NCBI GenBank assembly: GCA_964642725.1
Contig: CAZXQG010000005.1
Coordinates: 57,568-121,567 of the forward strand
Reading direction: 5' to 3'
DNA length: 64,000 nt
Source of the DNA: JAGVPT01 sp964642725
GTDB lineage: Bacteria > Bacteroidota > Ignavibacteria > UBA10030 > UBA8401
Shown here: positions 52,106 to 61,300 of the stretch, one piece after another
Layout: each line of letters opens with the position of its first letter
How positions within the stretch are numbered: position 1 is the stretch's first letter
Position numbers and translations under genes: made by a program
The notes under the pieces: model-generated
Told to the model about the DNA's origin: nothing
Seen by the model: the letters and a program-made list of their open reading frames with translations, nothing else
Database searches by the model: none

Positions 52106-53343
52106 TGATTGTATCTTCCAAATACAAGAGCAGCATTAATCCCGCCGAACCCGAATGAGTTGGAAAGGATGTAATCGATGCGCGCCTCCCTGCCAGCGTT
52201 TGGCACACAATCTAAGTCGCACTCGGGATCCGGAGTCGACAAGTTAATGGTCGGAGGAATATAGTTCCTTTCAAACATCATCGAACATATCACCGCCTCA
52301 ATGGCGCCCGTAGCGCCGAGAGCATGGGCGTGCATGGCTTTTGTACCGCTGACCGGTATCTTCGATTCTGCCCCGAAGACTTTTTTGATGGCAAACGTCT
52401 CGCACTTGTCGTTGAGGACGGTTGCACTCGCGTGGGCGTTGATGTATCCGATATCAGCCGGCGAGACATTCGCCTCCGAAAGTGCATCTCTCATTACTCT
52501 GACAGCGGACTCGCCGTCGGGGCGAGGCTGCACTAAATGAAATGCGTCGTTGTTACAGGCGTAGCCGAGAAGCTCCGCATAGATCTGCGCTCCGCGTCGG
52601 ACCGCCGAACCCAACTCTTCGAGAACCAGCACTGCGGACGCTTCTCCCATCACGAACCCGTCGCGATGAAGGTCGAACGGCCTGCACGCTGTCATCGGGT
52701 CAATGTTGGTGCTCATCGATCGAATAATGGTAAACGCGCTGAACGTCAAGGCGTACAAAGGAGCTTCCGCACTTCCGGCAATCATAATATCTGCATAACC
52801 GTCGCGCACGTAACGATACGCTTCGCCGATGGCAATCGCGCCCGAACTGCAGCTGTTCGAATTTGCATTACTTGGCCCGGTGAACCCATACCGGATGGCG
52901 ATGTTGCTGGAACCTGCGCCGCCAAAGACCATGAGCGCAAGATTTGGGTCGACGGCCTTAATTCCATCCTTCACGTAGCGTTCATGCTGAAGTTCTGCTC
53001 CCGCCACACCGCCGAGAGCTGTCCCAAAAGTTACGCCGATTCTTTCTTGGGTCTTTTTCGGGTTGTGCTCGATTCGCGCGTCCTCGATCGCCATGTTCGC
53101 TCCGGCAAGGGCGAGCTGGGCAAAACGATCCATCCTTCTGGCCGATTTGGCATCAAAAAAATTCAGCGGATCGAAATCGTCAATCTCCCCTGCCACTTTT
53201 GTCTTGATCTGCGACGTGTCGAATCGTGTGATCGTGCGAATTCCGTTCCGTCCTTCTTTGACGCCTTTCCATAACCCGGCTTTGCCGTGTCCAATCGGTG
53301 TCAAAGCTCCAAGCCCCGTGATAACGACGCGTCTACGTTCCAT
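52102..53343 (-). CDS. Beta-ketoacyl-ACP synthase II-like enzyme (FabF family)
   Basis: A 413-residue condensing enzyme. The catalytic Cys is in SNSCSSGAIAIG, and the two His are in NAHASATVLND and HAHALGATGA, with the Lys in GTKAMHAH, so the active site is intact. Most FabF proteins have ACSTG and NAHGTS; SSCSSG-like and NAHASA here suggest a specialised paralogue, not the housekeeping FabF. No ACP, acyltransferase or ketoreductase lies nearby. ATG 53343 begins MERRRVVITG. It is 41 bases after the SRPBCC gene. Confidence 0.9.
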   Translation of the reverse strand: MERRRVVITGLGALTPIGHGKAGLWKGVKEGRNGIRTITRFDTSQIKTKVAGEIDDFDPLNFFDAKSARRMDRFAQLALAGANMAIEDARIEHNPKKTQERIGVTFGTALGGVAGAELQHERYVKDGIKAVDPNLALMVFGGAGSSNIAIRYGFTGPSNANSNSCSSGAIAIGEAYRYVRDGYADIMIAGSAEAPLYALTFSAFTIIRSMSTNIDPMTACRPFDLHRDGFVMGEASAVLVLEELGSAVRRGAQIYAELLGYACNNDAFHLVQPRPDGESAVRVMRDALSEANVSPADIGYINAHASATVLNDKCETFAIKKVFGAESKIPVSGTKAMHAHALGATGAIEAVICSMMFERNYIPPTINLSTPDPECDLDCVPNAGREARIDYILSNSFGFGGINAALVFGRYNQ

Positions 53344-53384
53344 GTTTGCTCTCAAGTACTGTTTCCAACTGTTATGACCCGCCT

Positions 53385-53843
53385 TCACTCCCTTGCAGTT
53401 GAGGGATTTGTTTCAAGATAGATTTTCATATGATGCAGCGTCTTACCGGCGATGGAATGGATAAAAAAGCTGCCGATAATCCAATCAGTGATGATTGATC
53501 CAATCAGAGGAATGCTCGGTTTTAGTTCGTGGGCTATCTTTACATGAACGCCTTCATTTGTTTCCTTGAAAGTCCAGACGACATCCATCCCTTTTGTGAA
53601 TGCTTTCAAATGATGGAACCGCACTTCGCAGCGATCATAATCAATTTCCTGCTCGGATGTCCATTGAATCGGAATCCACCCTCGCATCGCCCCCATCACA
53701 ACAGTATTCTTTCGCGGCAGCTTCTCGACATAACGAATCCACCGATAATGTGGAAGGATTCGGGGCCATTGAGACAGATCTGCGGCGGCTTCAAAAATAC
53801 GATCACGGGGAGCCTTTATGAGAATTGAATTTTCCTTGTGCAT
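53385..53843 (-). CDS. SRPBCC-family cyclase/lipid-binding protein
   Basis: A 152-residue START-like protein with the start KENSILIKAPRDRIFEAAADLSQWP, typical of the polyketide cyclase/dehydrase group, and a long C-terminal helix. Such proteins bind hydrophobic substrates or guide ring closure. It overlaps the methyltransferase stop by one base (TAATG) and precedes the ketoacyl synthase, which supports a role in processing the same hydrophobic product. A simple transfer role is also possible. Confidence 0.83.
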   Translation of the reverse strand: MHKENSILIKAPRDRIFEAAADLSQWPRILPHYRWIRYVEKLPRKNTVVMGAMRGWIPIQWTSEQEIDYDRCEVRFHHLKAFTKGMDVVWTFKETNEGVHVKIAHELKPSIPLIGSIITDWIIGSFFIHSIAGKTLHHMKIYLETNPSTARE

Positions 53844-54547
53844 TATTTTTCCTTGACGACCACAAGCCTGAAAAGTGGCGCCGTAAATATTCTCACCGGT
53901 TGAACTCCCGCTTCCACGGCCATCTCAGCGAGTTCTTCTTTTCTGAATGCCCGTAGGACGGATGCGACACTGTCATACCGTGTCATTGGGTTCGTTGTTG
54001 TCAGACGGGTGTAAACCCAGGCAACTGCTGCTCCAATGTAGCTCCGTGAAAGATCATTTACAACAAAACCAAGGCGGCATATCCGATTCATTTCATGAAG
54101 CAGTTTCACTCCATTGCTCCGTGAAAGATGATGAATTGCGAGCGAGCACGAAACGATATCAAAACTCTCCCGGCCATACTGTAAGTTCAGAATGTCTCCG
54201 CGCTCGAATTGTATCTCAGGAAAGCCGGATGCGTGGCCGCGAGCGGCATTGAGCATTATTTCGTTCCTGTCAACAGCTGTGATCCGGACACCTTTTCCGA
54301 GGCGCCGGAAGGTCTTAACGATTGAAACGGGTTGGTCTCCGGAGCCCGTAGCGAGATCGAGAATTGAAATAGTTTTCCCCGGTTCTGCCCTCATCGCGAT
54401 CGGGACGACCGCATTTCGCAGGGCTGAAAGGCCTCCGAAGCAGCGATTGATAATACGCAGATTGCGGAGATCGTCTTCGAGAATTTCCGGGTCAGCATCC
54501 GGCTGATCCATCATCTCAGGTTTGGTTTCGCTGAAGTGCCTTTTCAT
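53843..54547 (-). CDS. SAM-dependent methyltransferase, UbiE-like
   Basis: A 234-residue class I methyltransferase. Motif I is ILDLATGSGDQP, followed by ITAVDRNEIML and IVSCSLAIHHL, with VVNDLSRS downstream. A 30-residue acidic N-terminus precedes the fold. Many relatives sit next to polyketide synthases and FAD oxidoreductases; here it heads a four-gene operon with a cyclase, a ketoacyl synthase and an FAD enzyme. O- or C-methylation of the product is likely; the position is unknown. Confidence 0.87.
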   Translation of the reverse strand: MKRHFSETKPEMMDQPDADPEILEDDLRNLRIINRCFGGLSALRNAVVPIAMRAEPGKTISILDLATGSGDQPVSIVKTFRRLGKGVRITAVDRNEIMLNAARGHASGFPEIQFERGDILNLQYGRESFDIVSCSLAIHHLSRSNGVKLLHEMNRICRLGFVVNDLSRSYIGAAVAWVYTRLTTTNPMTRYDSVASVLRAFRKEELAEMAVEAGVQPVRIFTAPLFRLVVVKEK

Positions 54548-54553
54548 AACGTA

Positions 54554-54609
54554 GGCTGGAGTTGGAGGTTGGATTTGGGTGTTTGGTGTTATGGATTAGC
54601 TGTTCAGAG
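54554..54609. repeat. Degenerate 7-base periodic array (copy F)
   Basis: Eight heptads from 54554: GGCTGGA, GTTGGAG, GTTGGAT, TTGGGTG, TTTGGTG and three weaker ones. Base composition differs from the other copies (G/T-rich instead of T/C/A) but the 7-base step is the same. It fills the 62-base gap between the methyltransferase and the cupredoxin gene and ends at the stop codon of the latter. Confidence 0.65.
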
Positions 54610-54990
54610 TCATTCGACGATAATCCTGCCTGTCATTCCAAGATGGCCGATGCCGCAGAGGTGCGAACATCGAAATGAATAGTCCCCTTTCTTCGAAGCG
54701 TAGAATTCGACGGTCTTCGGCTCGTCTTCGTCGAGGCGTTCATCAATTCCGAAATCACTTAGTTTAAATCCGTGAGTTCCGTCGATCGCCTTAATTCTAA
54801 GTGCAACAAGTGTTCCCACTTTCACCCGAATGACTTCCGGCGTAAATTTGTATGATTCAGCCGTCATATCTATTGTTTCTTTAGGAACGTTTTGCCTGTC
54901 GAGATCGGATGGAATAGCATCAAATTGCTTTGAGCTCCCGCATGCGGAGAACAATAGAAGAAAAGCAACACAAATCGATTTCACATTCAT
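54610..54990 (-). CDS. CuA-type cupredoxin lipoprotein
   Basis: A 126-residue lipoprotein (lipobox LLLFSAC) with a single cupredoxin domain like the soluble part of cytochrome oxidase subunit II. The CuA ligands are complete: His in DGTHGFKL and the loop CSHLCGIGHLGM, giving Cys-x3-Cys-x3-His-x2-Met. No membrane hairpin or oxidase genes are nearby, so it is a stand-alone electron carrier or copper chaperone instead of a CoxB subunit. It precedes the methyltransferase operon. Confidence 0.87.
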   Translation of the reverse strand: MNVKSICVAFLLLFSACGSSKQFDAIPSDLDRQNVPKETIDMTAESYKFTPEVIRVKVGTLVALRIKAIDGTHGFKLSDFGIDERLDEDEPKTVEFYASKKGDYSFRCSHLCGIGHLGMTGRIIVE

Positions 54991-55117
54991 ACGCTGTTTG
55001 ATGTCGACGGTGGAATATTCGGAGGTAGTACACTCTCCCGGCTGATTTCACAACACGACATCAAGTCAGAAGATTCCAATTGTGTGAAGGGCCTAGAGCT
55101 AAATGCTTTAGGTGATT

Positions 55118-55822
55118 TTAATTTCCGAGGCGGGACCGCAAAAAATGAAGGAGGAGCGGCCAGGCTTGTTCGGCAGATTCCTTGTGATAAGTCGTCCGGG
55201 CATCGTTAAAGAAACCATGTTCGGCTTCTGAGAACACAATATTCGTATAAAGTTTATTGGCTGAACGAAAGCCTTCTACGATAGCAAGAATATGTTCGGG
55301 AAGAATTCGCTTATCACGTCCTGCCCAGAACATTAACGCACCGCCATGAAGCTGTGGAATTCTCCCGACAAGCGTCTCTGCGATGCCTCCGCCGTAGAAG
55401 CTGATGGCCGCTTTCACCGGAAGGATGGTATTCGTTTGAAAGGCAATGCGTCCGCCCATACAGAAGCCGACGCAGGCGGTCCGATCGACGTCAACCGACG
55501 AATCGCCGATCAACCAATCATAGGACGCGTGCACATCGGTTTCAACGAGGTCTTCTCTGATCGCTGTGAAATGTTTTTGCATTCCTGCAAAGTCCTTATA
55601 GTCTCCTTCGACTCCGGTTCCGGTTCGATGAAACAACTCAGGGGCGATAGCCACATATCCTTCACGAGCGAACCGGTCTGCAACGTCGCGGATGTGGGCA
55701 TTGACGCCGTAAGCTTCTTGATAGACAATTATTCCAGGATGTTTCCCCGGATTCGACGGTCGAGAAACATAAATACGCATCTCTGTACCGTCCAGCACTT
55801 TGACCGTTATGTAGTTACTCAT
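55118..55822 (-). CDS. Dienelactone hydrolase family protein
   Basis: A 234-residue alpha/beta hydrolase. The nucleophile is Cys in VGFCMGGRIAF, with Asp in WAGRDKRIL and His in EAEHGFFND, so the Cys-Asp-His triad of dienelactone hydrolase is complete. The start ITVKVLDGTEMRIYVSRP is typical. Lactone or ester hydrolysis is expected. It follows the ABC permease by 15 bases and could belong to the hydroxylase-exporter operon. Confidence 0.88.
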   Translation of the reverse strand: MSNYITVKVLDGTEMRIYVSRPSNPGKHPGIIVYQEAYGVNAHIRDVADRFAREGYVAIAPELFHRTGTGVEGDYKDFAGMQKHFTAIREDLVETDVHASYDWLIGDSSVDVDRTACVGFCMGGRIAFQTNTILPVKAAISFYGGGIAETLVGRIPQLHGGALMFWAGRDKRILPEHILAIVEGFRSANKLYTNIVFSEAEHGFFNDARTTYHKESAEQAWPLLLHFLRSRLGN

Positions 55823-55837
55823 GGATTCACTTTCATC

Positions 55838-56689
55838 TTATGCGACAACAGATGGATAAAGTAGTGCACCGATCACGACCAGAAGAGTTGTTGAAACCGC
55901 CAAGGCTGCAAAATCAAAAGGCAGTCCGTAGACGCTTGTTCCTCCTACAAGCATCAATCCCCGCAGGGCGTCGACCTCGTACGTCAGAGGATTGATCTGC
56001 GCAATCGCTTTCAGCCACGGAGGCATGATCGCTATCGGATAGATTGCGTTGCTTGCAAAAAAGAGGGGCATCGTCATCACCTGGCCGATGCCCATAAATC
56101 GTTCGCGCGTTTTCACAATACATGCGATGATGAGCGAGAAGGTCGAGAAGAGCGCCGAGCCGAGAAAAACAAAAAGCAAAATGCCAAGAAGCGACAAAGG
56201 ATTCCAGCTAATCTGCACTCCAAGCGCAAGCGAAAGAAGATAGATGATGATCGCCTGCGACAACCCGCGCACCCCGGCAGAGAGCGCTTTGCCGAGCACG
56301 AGAGCCGACCTCGGCGTTGGACTGACAAGAAATTTGTGAATGATTCCGAGGTCGCGTTCCCAGATAATAGCAATCCCATAAAAGATGGCGGCGAAAAGAA
56401 CACTTTGAGCCAGAATGCCGGGCGCCAGAAAATCGAGATAGTCTACCGAACCGGTGGGAATCGAACGAAGGCGAGAGAAAACCTCTCCGAAAATCAGCAT
56501 CCAGAGCGCCGGCTGCAATGCGCGCGTCAACAATTCGGTCGGATCATGGCGCAATTTACGAACTTCGAGTTCGGCGATCACAAATGTTTTGCGAACAAAT
56601 TGAAGAACGGCCCGCCCTCCGCTGAGATTGGGAGTATCTGTTACTTCATCCCAGGCGTCTTGCAGTACGGCGGACACTTGATGTTTCAC
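55838..56689 (-). CDS. ABC-2 type exporter permease
   Basis: A 283-residue inner-membrane permease of the DrrB/NodJ type, with a soluble N-terminal 60 residues and six hydrophobic segments. ERDLGIIHKFLVSPTPRS is the usual loop motif and INPLTYEVDALRGLM the C-terminal signature. GTG 56689 is well supported by GGAGGT seven bases upstream, which means its first 44 bases overlap the 3' end of the ATPase gene. Confidence 0.9.
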   Translation of the reverse strand: MKHQVSAVLQDAWDEVTDTPNLSGGRAVLQFVRKTFVIAELEVRKLRHDPTELLTRALQPALWMLIFGEVFSRLRSIPTGSVDYLDFLAPGILAQSVLFAAIFYGIAIIWERDLGIIHKFLVSPTPRSALVLGKALSAGVRGLSQAIIIYLLSLALGVQISWNPLSLLGILLFVFLGSALFSTFSLIIACIVKTRERFMGIGQVMTMPLFFASNAIYPIAIMPPWLKAIAQINPLTYEVDALRGLMLVGGTSVYGLPFDFAALAVSTTLLVVIGALLYPSVVA

Positions 56690-57455
56690 GATAATTACCT
56701 CCGGATTCGATGGTGTTGCCAGAATAAAATGCGAAGACGTCGTCGAGCGTTGTCTTTTTTCCGCCGACAGACTTTTTCAGCTCTGCAGGACTTCCATCCG
56801 CGACAATGTTGCCTTTGTGCATGATGGCTACGCGAGAGCAAAGCGACTCTGCCTCTTCCATGTAATGTGTGGTAAGGATCACTGTCGTCCCATGACGTGC
56901 AAGCATTTCGATTTGCTTCCATACCGATTGACGTGCGACCGGGTCAAGCCCCACTGTCGGTTCATCAAGAAACAGAATGCGCGGCCGATGCAGCACGGCT
57001 TGCGCAATTTCCAGCCGTCGGATCATCCCGCCGGAATACGTTTTCACAAGATTATTCCTCGCTTCTGAAAGCTCCATAAAGTCGAGCGCTTTTTGGATGC
57101 GATCTTGGCGTTCCCGTGCGGGAATATCGTACAGTTTGGCAAAGAGGAGAAGATTTTCGTATCCGGTGAGATTGCCGTCTGCGGAAACCAGCTGCGGAAC
57201 ATATCCGATAGAGCGGCGCACATTCCGGGCGTCCCGAACGATATCAAAGCCTGCAACAAACGCTTTCCCCGATGTGGGAGGCAATAGCGTCGTCAACATT
57301 TTTATCGTCGTGGTTTTGCCGGCCCCATTCGGACCGATCAAGCCGAAAACTTCACCAGGAAGAACGGCGAACGTAACGGCATTAACGGCGGTGAGTGAGC
57401 CGTAACGGCGTGTCAGCTGATGCGTTTCCAGTATTGGTTTTTCCAAAAGGCTCAA
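56646..57455 (-). CDS. ABC exporter ATP-binding protein
   Basis: A 269-residue ATPase of the DrrA type. Walker A GPNGAGKTT, signature YSGGMIRRLEIAQ, Walker B RILFLDEPT and the switch His in TTHYMEEAE are all present. With the permease it forms a half-transporter pair for hydrophobic drugs, lipids or polysaccharide-like cargo. The start is TTG 57455, one base after the hydroxylase stop; the final 30 residues overlap the permease start. Confidence 0.92.
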   Translation of the reverse strand: MSLLEKPILETHQLTRRYGSLTAVNAVTFAVLPGEVFGLIGPNGAGKTTTIKMLTTLLPPTSGKAFVAGFDIVRDARNVRRSIGYVPQLVSADGNLTGYENLLLFAKLYDIPARERQDRIQKALDFMELSEARNNLVKTYSGGMIRRLEIAQAVLHRPRILFLDEPTVGLDPVARQSVWKQIEMLARHGTTVILTTHYMEEAESLCSRVAIMHKGNIVADGSPAELKKSVGGKKTTLDDVFAFYSGNTIESGGNYRETSSVRRTARRLG

Positions 57456-57456
57456 C

Positions 57457-58122
57457 CTAAGATTGCTTCATGCGAGAATCCGCGTCAAAAAGTACCGGTT
57501 CAGAAGTTTCTTTCCGTTCATCGTTTAGCGTTCCGAAAACGACATCCCACATTGGTGAGCTCACGCCAAAATTGGCATCGGAATCCGAGTAATGATGACG
57601 GAAGTGATGCTTCCTCAAATAGTTGCAGAGACTGTTTTTCATTGCTAAATGATGAATGGCATAATGCGTCATGTCATAACAGAGATAGCCGGCGATGAAG
57701 CCGGCAAAAAACGGAAAGACGTACCTCGGTCCGCACACGGTTTTGAACAAAAAAAAGAAAAAGATAGACAATGGAATACTGATCGCAGGAGCCATCACAA
57801 GACGACGGGAATCGTTCGGATAATCGTGATGAACGCCGTGCATGATAAAATGAAGCCGCTTTCCCCATATATTCTCTGGAATGAGGTGAAACACATGCCG
57901 GTGAAGTGCATACTCTGTCAGCGTCCAAATAAACACACCGCCGACGAAAAGGAAGAAACGGGATGAAGCGCTCATCTCAACGCGGACGACGTAGAGTGAA
58001 TAGAGCACTACGGGAACATATATCACCAGCGGGAGCGCAGGATGAATGTGGGTAAAAAATTCCATGAAACCCGAATCGAACATCTTTGCCGATTTATCTT
58101 CATTCGACACGTAGTTTTTCAT
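57457..58122 (-). CDS. Fatty acid hydroxylase / sterol desaturase family enzyme
   Basis: A 221-residue di-iron membrane enzyme with about four hydrophobic segments. The His clusters HRHVFH, HGVHHDYP, THYAIHH and HHFRHHYSD match the fatty acid 2-hydroxylase type. The final GVSSPMWDVVFGTL is also typical. GAGGAGTC precedes the ATG. It is first in a run with the ABC exporter and dienelactone hydrolase, so a lipid product that is hydroxylated and exported is plausible. Confidence 0.88.
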   Translation of the reverse strand: MKNYVSNEDKSAKMFDSGFMEFFTHIHPALPLVIYVPVVLYSLYVVRVEMSASSRFFLFVGGVFIWTLTEYALHRHVFHLIPENIWGKRLHFIMHGVHHDYPNDSRRLVMAPAISIPLSIFFFFLFKTVCGPRYVFPFFAGFIAGYLCYDMTHYAIHHLAMKNSLCNYLRKHHFRHHYSDSDANFGVSSPMWDVVFGTLNDERKETSEPVLFDADSRMKQS

Positions 58123-58235
58123 GACTCCTCCTCATATTGATCCTATTGAATTCATCGATGTATTTTTAGACTCTGAGAGATGAACATCGGTTTAAGATCA
58201 ATAAGTTTCACTCCGGCCGTTTCTATAGCTTTTCT

Positions 58236-58368
58236 CTTAGAAGTTAACTCAAAAATCCGATGACTGATCCTTCGATGCGCTCTCCCGCCTTTGGCGGGAT
58301 CTCTTACTCAGGATGAACAAGGGACCTGCTCACCCTGAGCATTGAGGAATTTTTGAGATAGCTTTTAG
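58236..58368. mobile_element. MITE-like element, copy 3 (between hydroxylase and RND genes)
   Basis: About 133 bp. Left end TTAGAAGTTAACTCAAAAA and inverted right end CTAAAAGCTATCTCAAAAA form the terminal repeats. The inner part has GATCCTTCGATGCG and CTCAGGATGAAC against CTCACCCTGAG, related to copy 2 in the other orientation. No coding capacity. It ends ten bases before the RND stop. The remaining 113 bases towards the hydroxylase show nothing I recognise. Confidence 0.75.
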
Positions 58369-58377
58369 AAAATCAAA

Positions 58378-61300
58378 CTATTTTTTTCGGAATCGCTTGA
58401 AGATGTCGGAAGGCTTGCTGAAAAATGCCGGAATCTTTTCCTTCCACTCATCGACTTTCATGTAAACGACCGGAACGACGACCAACGTGAGAAGCAATGA
58501 GCTCGTCAACCCGCCGATTAAAGCCCACGCAAGCCCTGATTTCCATTCCGACCCCGAAGCAGTCGAGAGCGCAATTGGCAGCATCCCAAAAATCATCGTC
58601 AACGTGGTCATAAGAATCGGACGCAAACGGGACTGGGCCGCTTCGAGCAGAGCGTCGTACACCGACAGCCCGTGATCGAGCCGTGTCTGATTCGTCCTGT
58701 CGACGAGCAAGATGGCGTTCTTTGCCACAAGACCCATCAACATGATAATGCCGAGCATCGTAAAGATGCTCAGGGCTTTTCCGGTTGCTGCAAGTGCAAC
58801 CATAGACCCAACCATTGCAAGAGGAATTGAGAACAGAACCACAAATGGATAAACATATGAATCATAGAGTGCTACCATGATCAGATAGATAAAGAGGATG
58901 CCGGTCAGCATCGCGAGGAAGAGACTAGTGAATCCCTCAGCCCGCATTTTTTCCATCCCAAGATACGAGAGCGTAATTCCCGGCGGAAGCTGAACACCTG
59001 CGACCCTGCTCTTGAAATCCTCCATGATCGTTCCGGTCGGGCGGCCGAGCGTCTGGCCGTTGACATAGATGATGCCAATACGATCTCTTCGTTCCAGCTT
59101 TGTAGGACCCGACGATAGAGAAATCGTTGCAAACTGCTGGAGCTCTATCTGTTGACCGCGATTATTAACAAAGACGATGCTGCCGATGTCGTCCGTGCGT
59201 GTCCTGTTGAATTCATCGAACCGGATGCGAATATCGTACTCGGTATTGCCGTCGCGGTATTTCGATTGGTCATCTCCCGTGAGGGCAATGCGGAGCGTTG
59301 TGCCGACATCGGCAACCGAGAGGCCAAGCTGCGCCATCTTCGCGCGGTCGATAGCGATGCGCATCTCCGGCTTCCCCGTTTCGGACGACAGCCGAACGTC
59401 CGTCGTTCCCGGGACACTCCTCAAAACATCTTCCACTTGCACCGCAGCTTTCGTGATTTCATTGAAATCCGTTCCGTTGATAGCGATCTGAATTGATGCC
59501 TGGTCAGCCGAGCCGAATAAACCAATCGGGTTGACGTATACTTTCAATCCGGGTATCTCTTTCAGCTTCGATTTGATTTCCTCGCCCACATCATTCGTTG
59601 ACTTCTTTCTCTTTTCTTTCGGAACGAGGGTCACGTTGAGCTGGGTGAGATTGTTGCTTGAAAGGGACAACGATCCCATGGCCTGGGCACCGACGCCGGT
59701 AAAAACTTTTTCAATCTCGGGCATCTGTGCAAAAATCCGCTCGATGCTCAATGTCGCTTGATTATTCTGTTCAATAGAAATACCAGGTGCCAATTCAATC
59801 GACACGCTGAACTCTCCACGATCCGATTGAGGCATAAACTCATTCCCAATCAAACCGAGCACTGGGAAAAGGAGCGAGAGAAGAAAGAGCCCTGCGGTCG
59901 CCAGACCGACTCTTGTCTTGTGGACGAGTGCCCACTTGAGCAGCTTCTGGTAGAAGTCGGAGAATCGATGGTAGTATCGTTCGAATGCGAGGGCGAATTT
60001 TCCCAGCAGCGTTCGATCCGTCAAACGCTCGAGTTTTGCAAAGCGCGACGCGAGCGTCGGCGTGATGGTGAAAGAAACAAAGAGGCTTGTAAGCGTCGAG
60101 CCGACGACAACAAGGGCATACTGCCTCATGATCTGGCCGACGATCCCGCTGACAAGAGAGAGTGGAAGAAAAACGACCACGTCTACCATGGTAATGGAGA
60201 GCGCGGCAAATCCAATTTCATTTCTTCCATGCAGCGCCGCGGCACGCTGTTCCTCTCCTTTCTCGAGATGATGATAGATGTTCTCAAGAACGACGATGGA
60301 GTCGTCGACGAGGATACCGATAACGAGGGACATCCCTAGGAGCGTCATCATATTCAGGGAGAAATCCATCGCGTACATGAACCCAAAAGTGGTGATGAGC
60401 GACGCCGGGATGGCTACGAGTACAATGAGCGAATTTCTGAAACTGTGGAGAAACAAAAGCATTACGATCGCAACCATAAGAACGGCCAATAAAAGGTCCT
60501 GCTTCACGGCATTGGCGGCATCGAGCGTAAACGTGGAACTATCCTCTGCTATCGTGAAAACGATTCCCTCTTTTTTGTATTCGTCCTGGATTTTTTTCAA
60601 TTCTGCCCGCACCAATTTGCTCACGGAGACGGCGTTGGCGTCGGATTGTTTGACCACTTGAATTCCGACCGAGGTAACGCCGTTGACGCGATTGATCTGT
60701 GTGTAGTCCTTTTTTCCATCTTGGATTTCGGCAATTTCGTCGAGGTGAATATCGCCTCCCAACCGTGTGCGGCCAACAACGAGGCGCCGCAAGTCTTCTA
60801 TGGATGAAAACTTGCCGGCAACACGGACGACAAATTGTTCATCGGCGTCTTTGAAATTGCCAGTCGGGAAATCCATATTAGCGCTGCGAACCGACTGCAC
60901 CACTTGGGGAACGGACAGTGAGTATGCGCGCACTTTGTTTGCGTTGAGATTCACGTGGATTTCCCTCTCATCGCCGCCCGAAAGCGAGACCTGTGCTACT
61001 CCCGCAATCTTCGATATCCGAGGCTGGACCCGGTCGATCATGAATTGATAAAATTGGCGTGAATCCATCTGGCTCGTCACACCCATGCGAAGAACAGGGA
61101 TTTCGTCGAATGCAATTTTGGAAACAGTCGGTTGTTTCGCATCGGTCGGAAGGCTTGCAAGAATTGCGTTTACTTTACGTGAAGCATCCTGCACTACAAA
61201 ATCGATGTTGGCATCCTGTTTAAACTCGATGATAACGAGCGATAGTCCCTCCAACGATGACGAGCGCACGTTGTCTATCTTGTCGATACCCGAAACTGCG

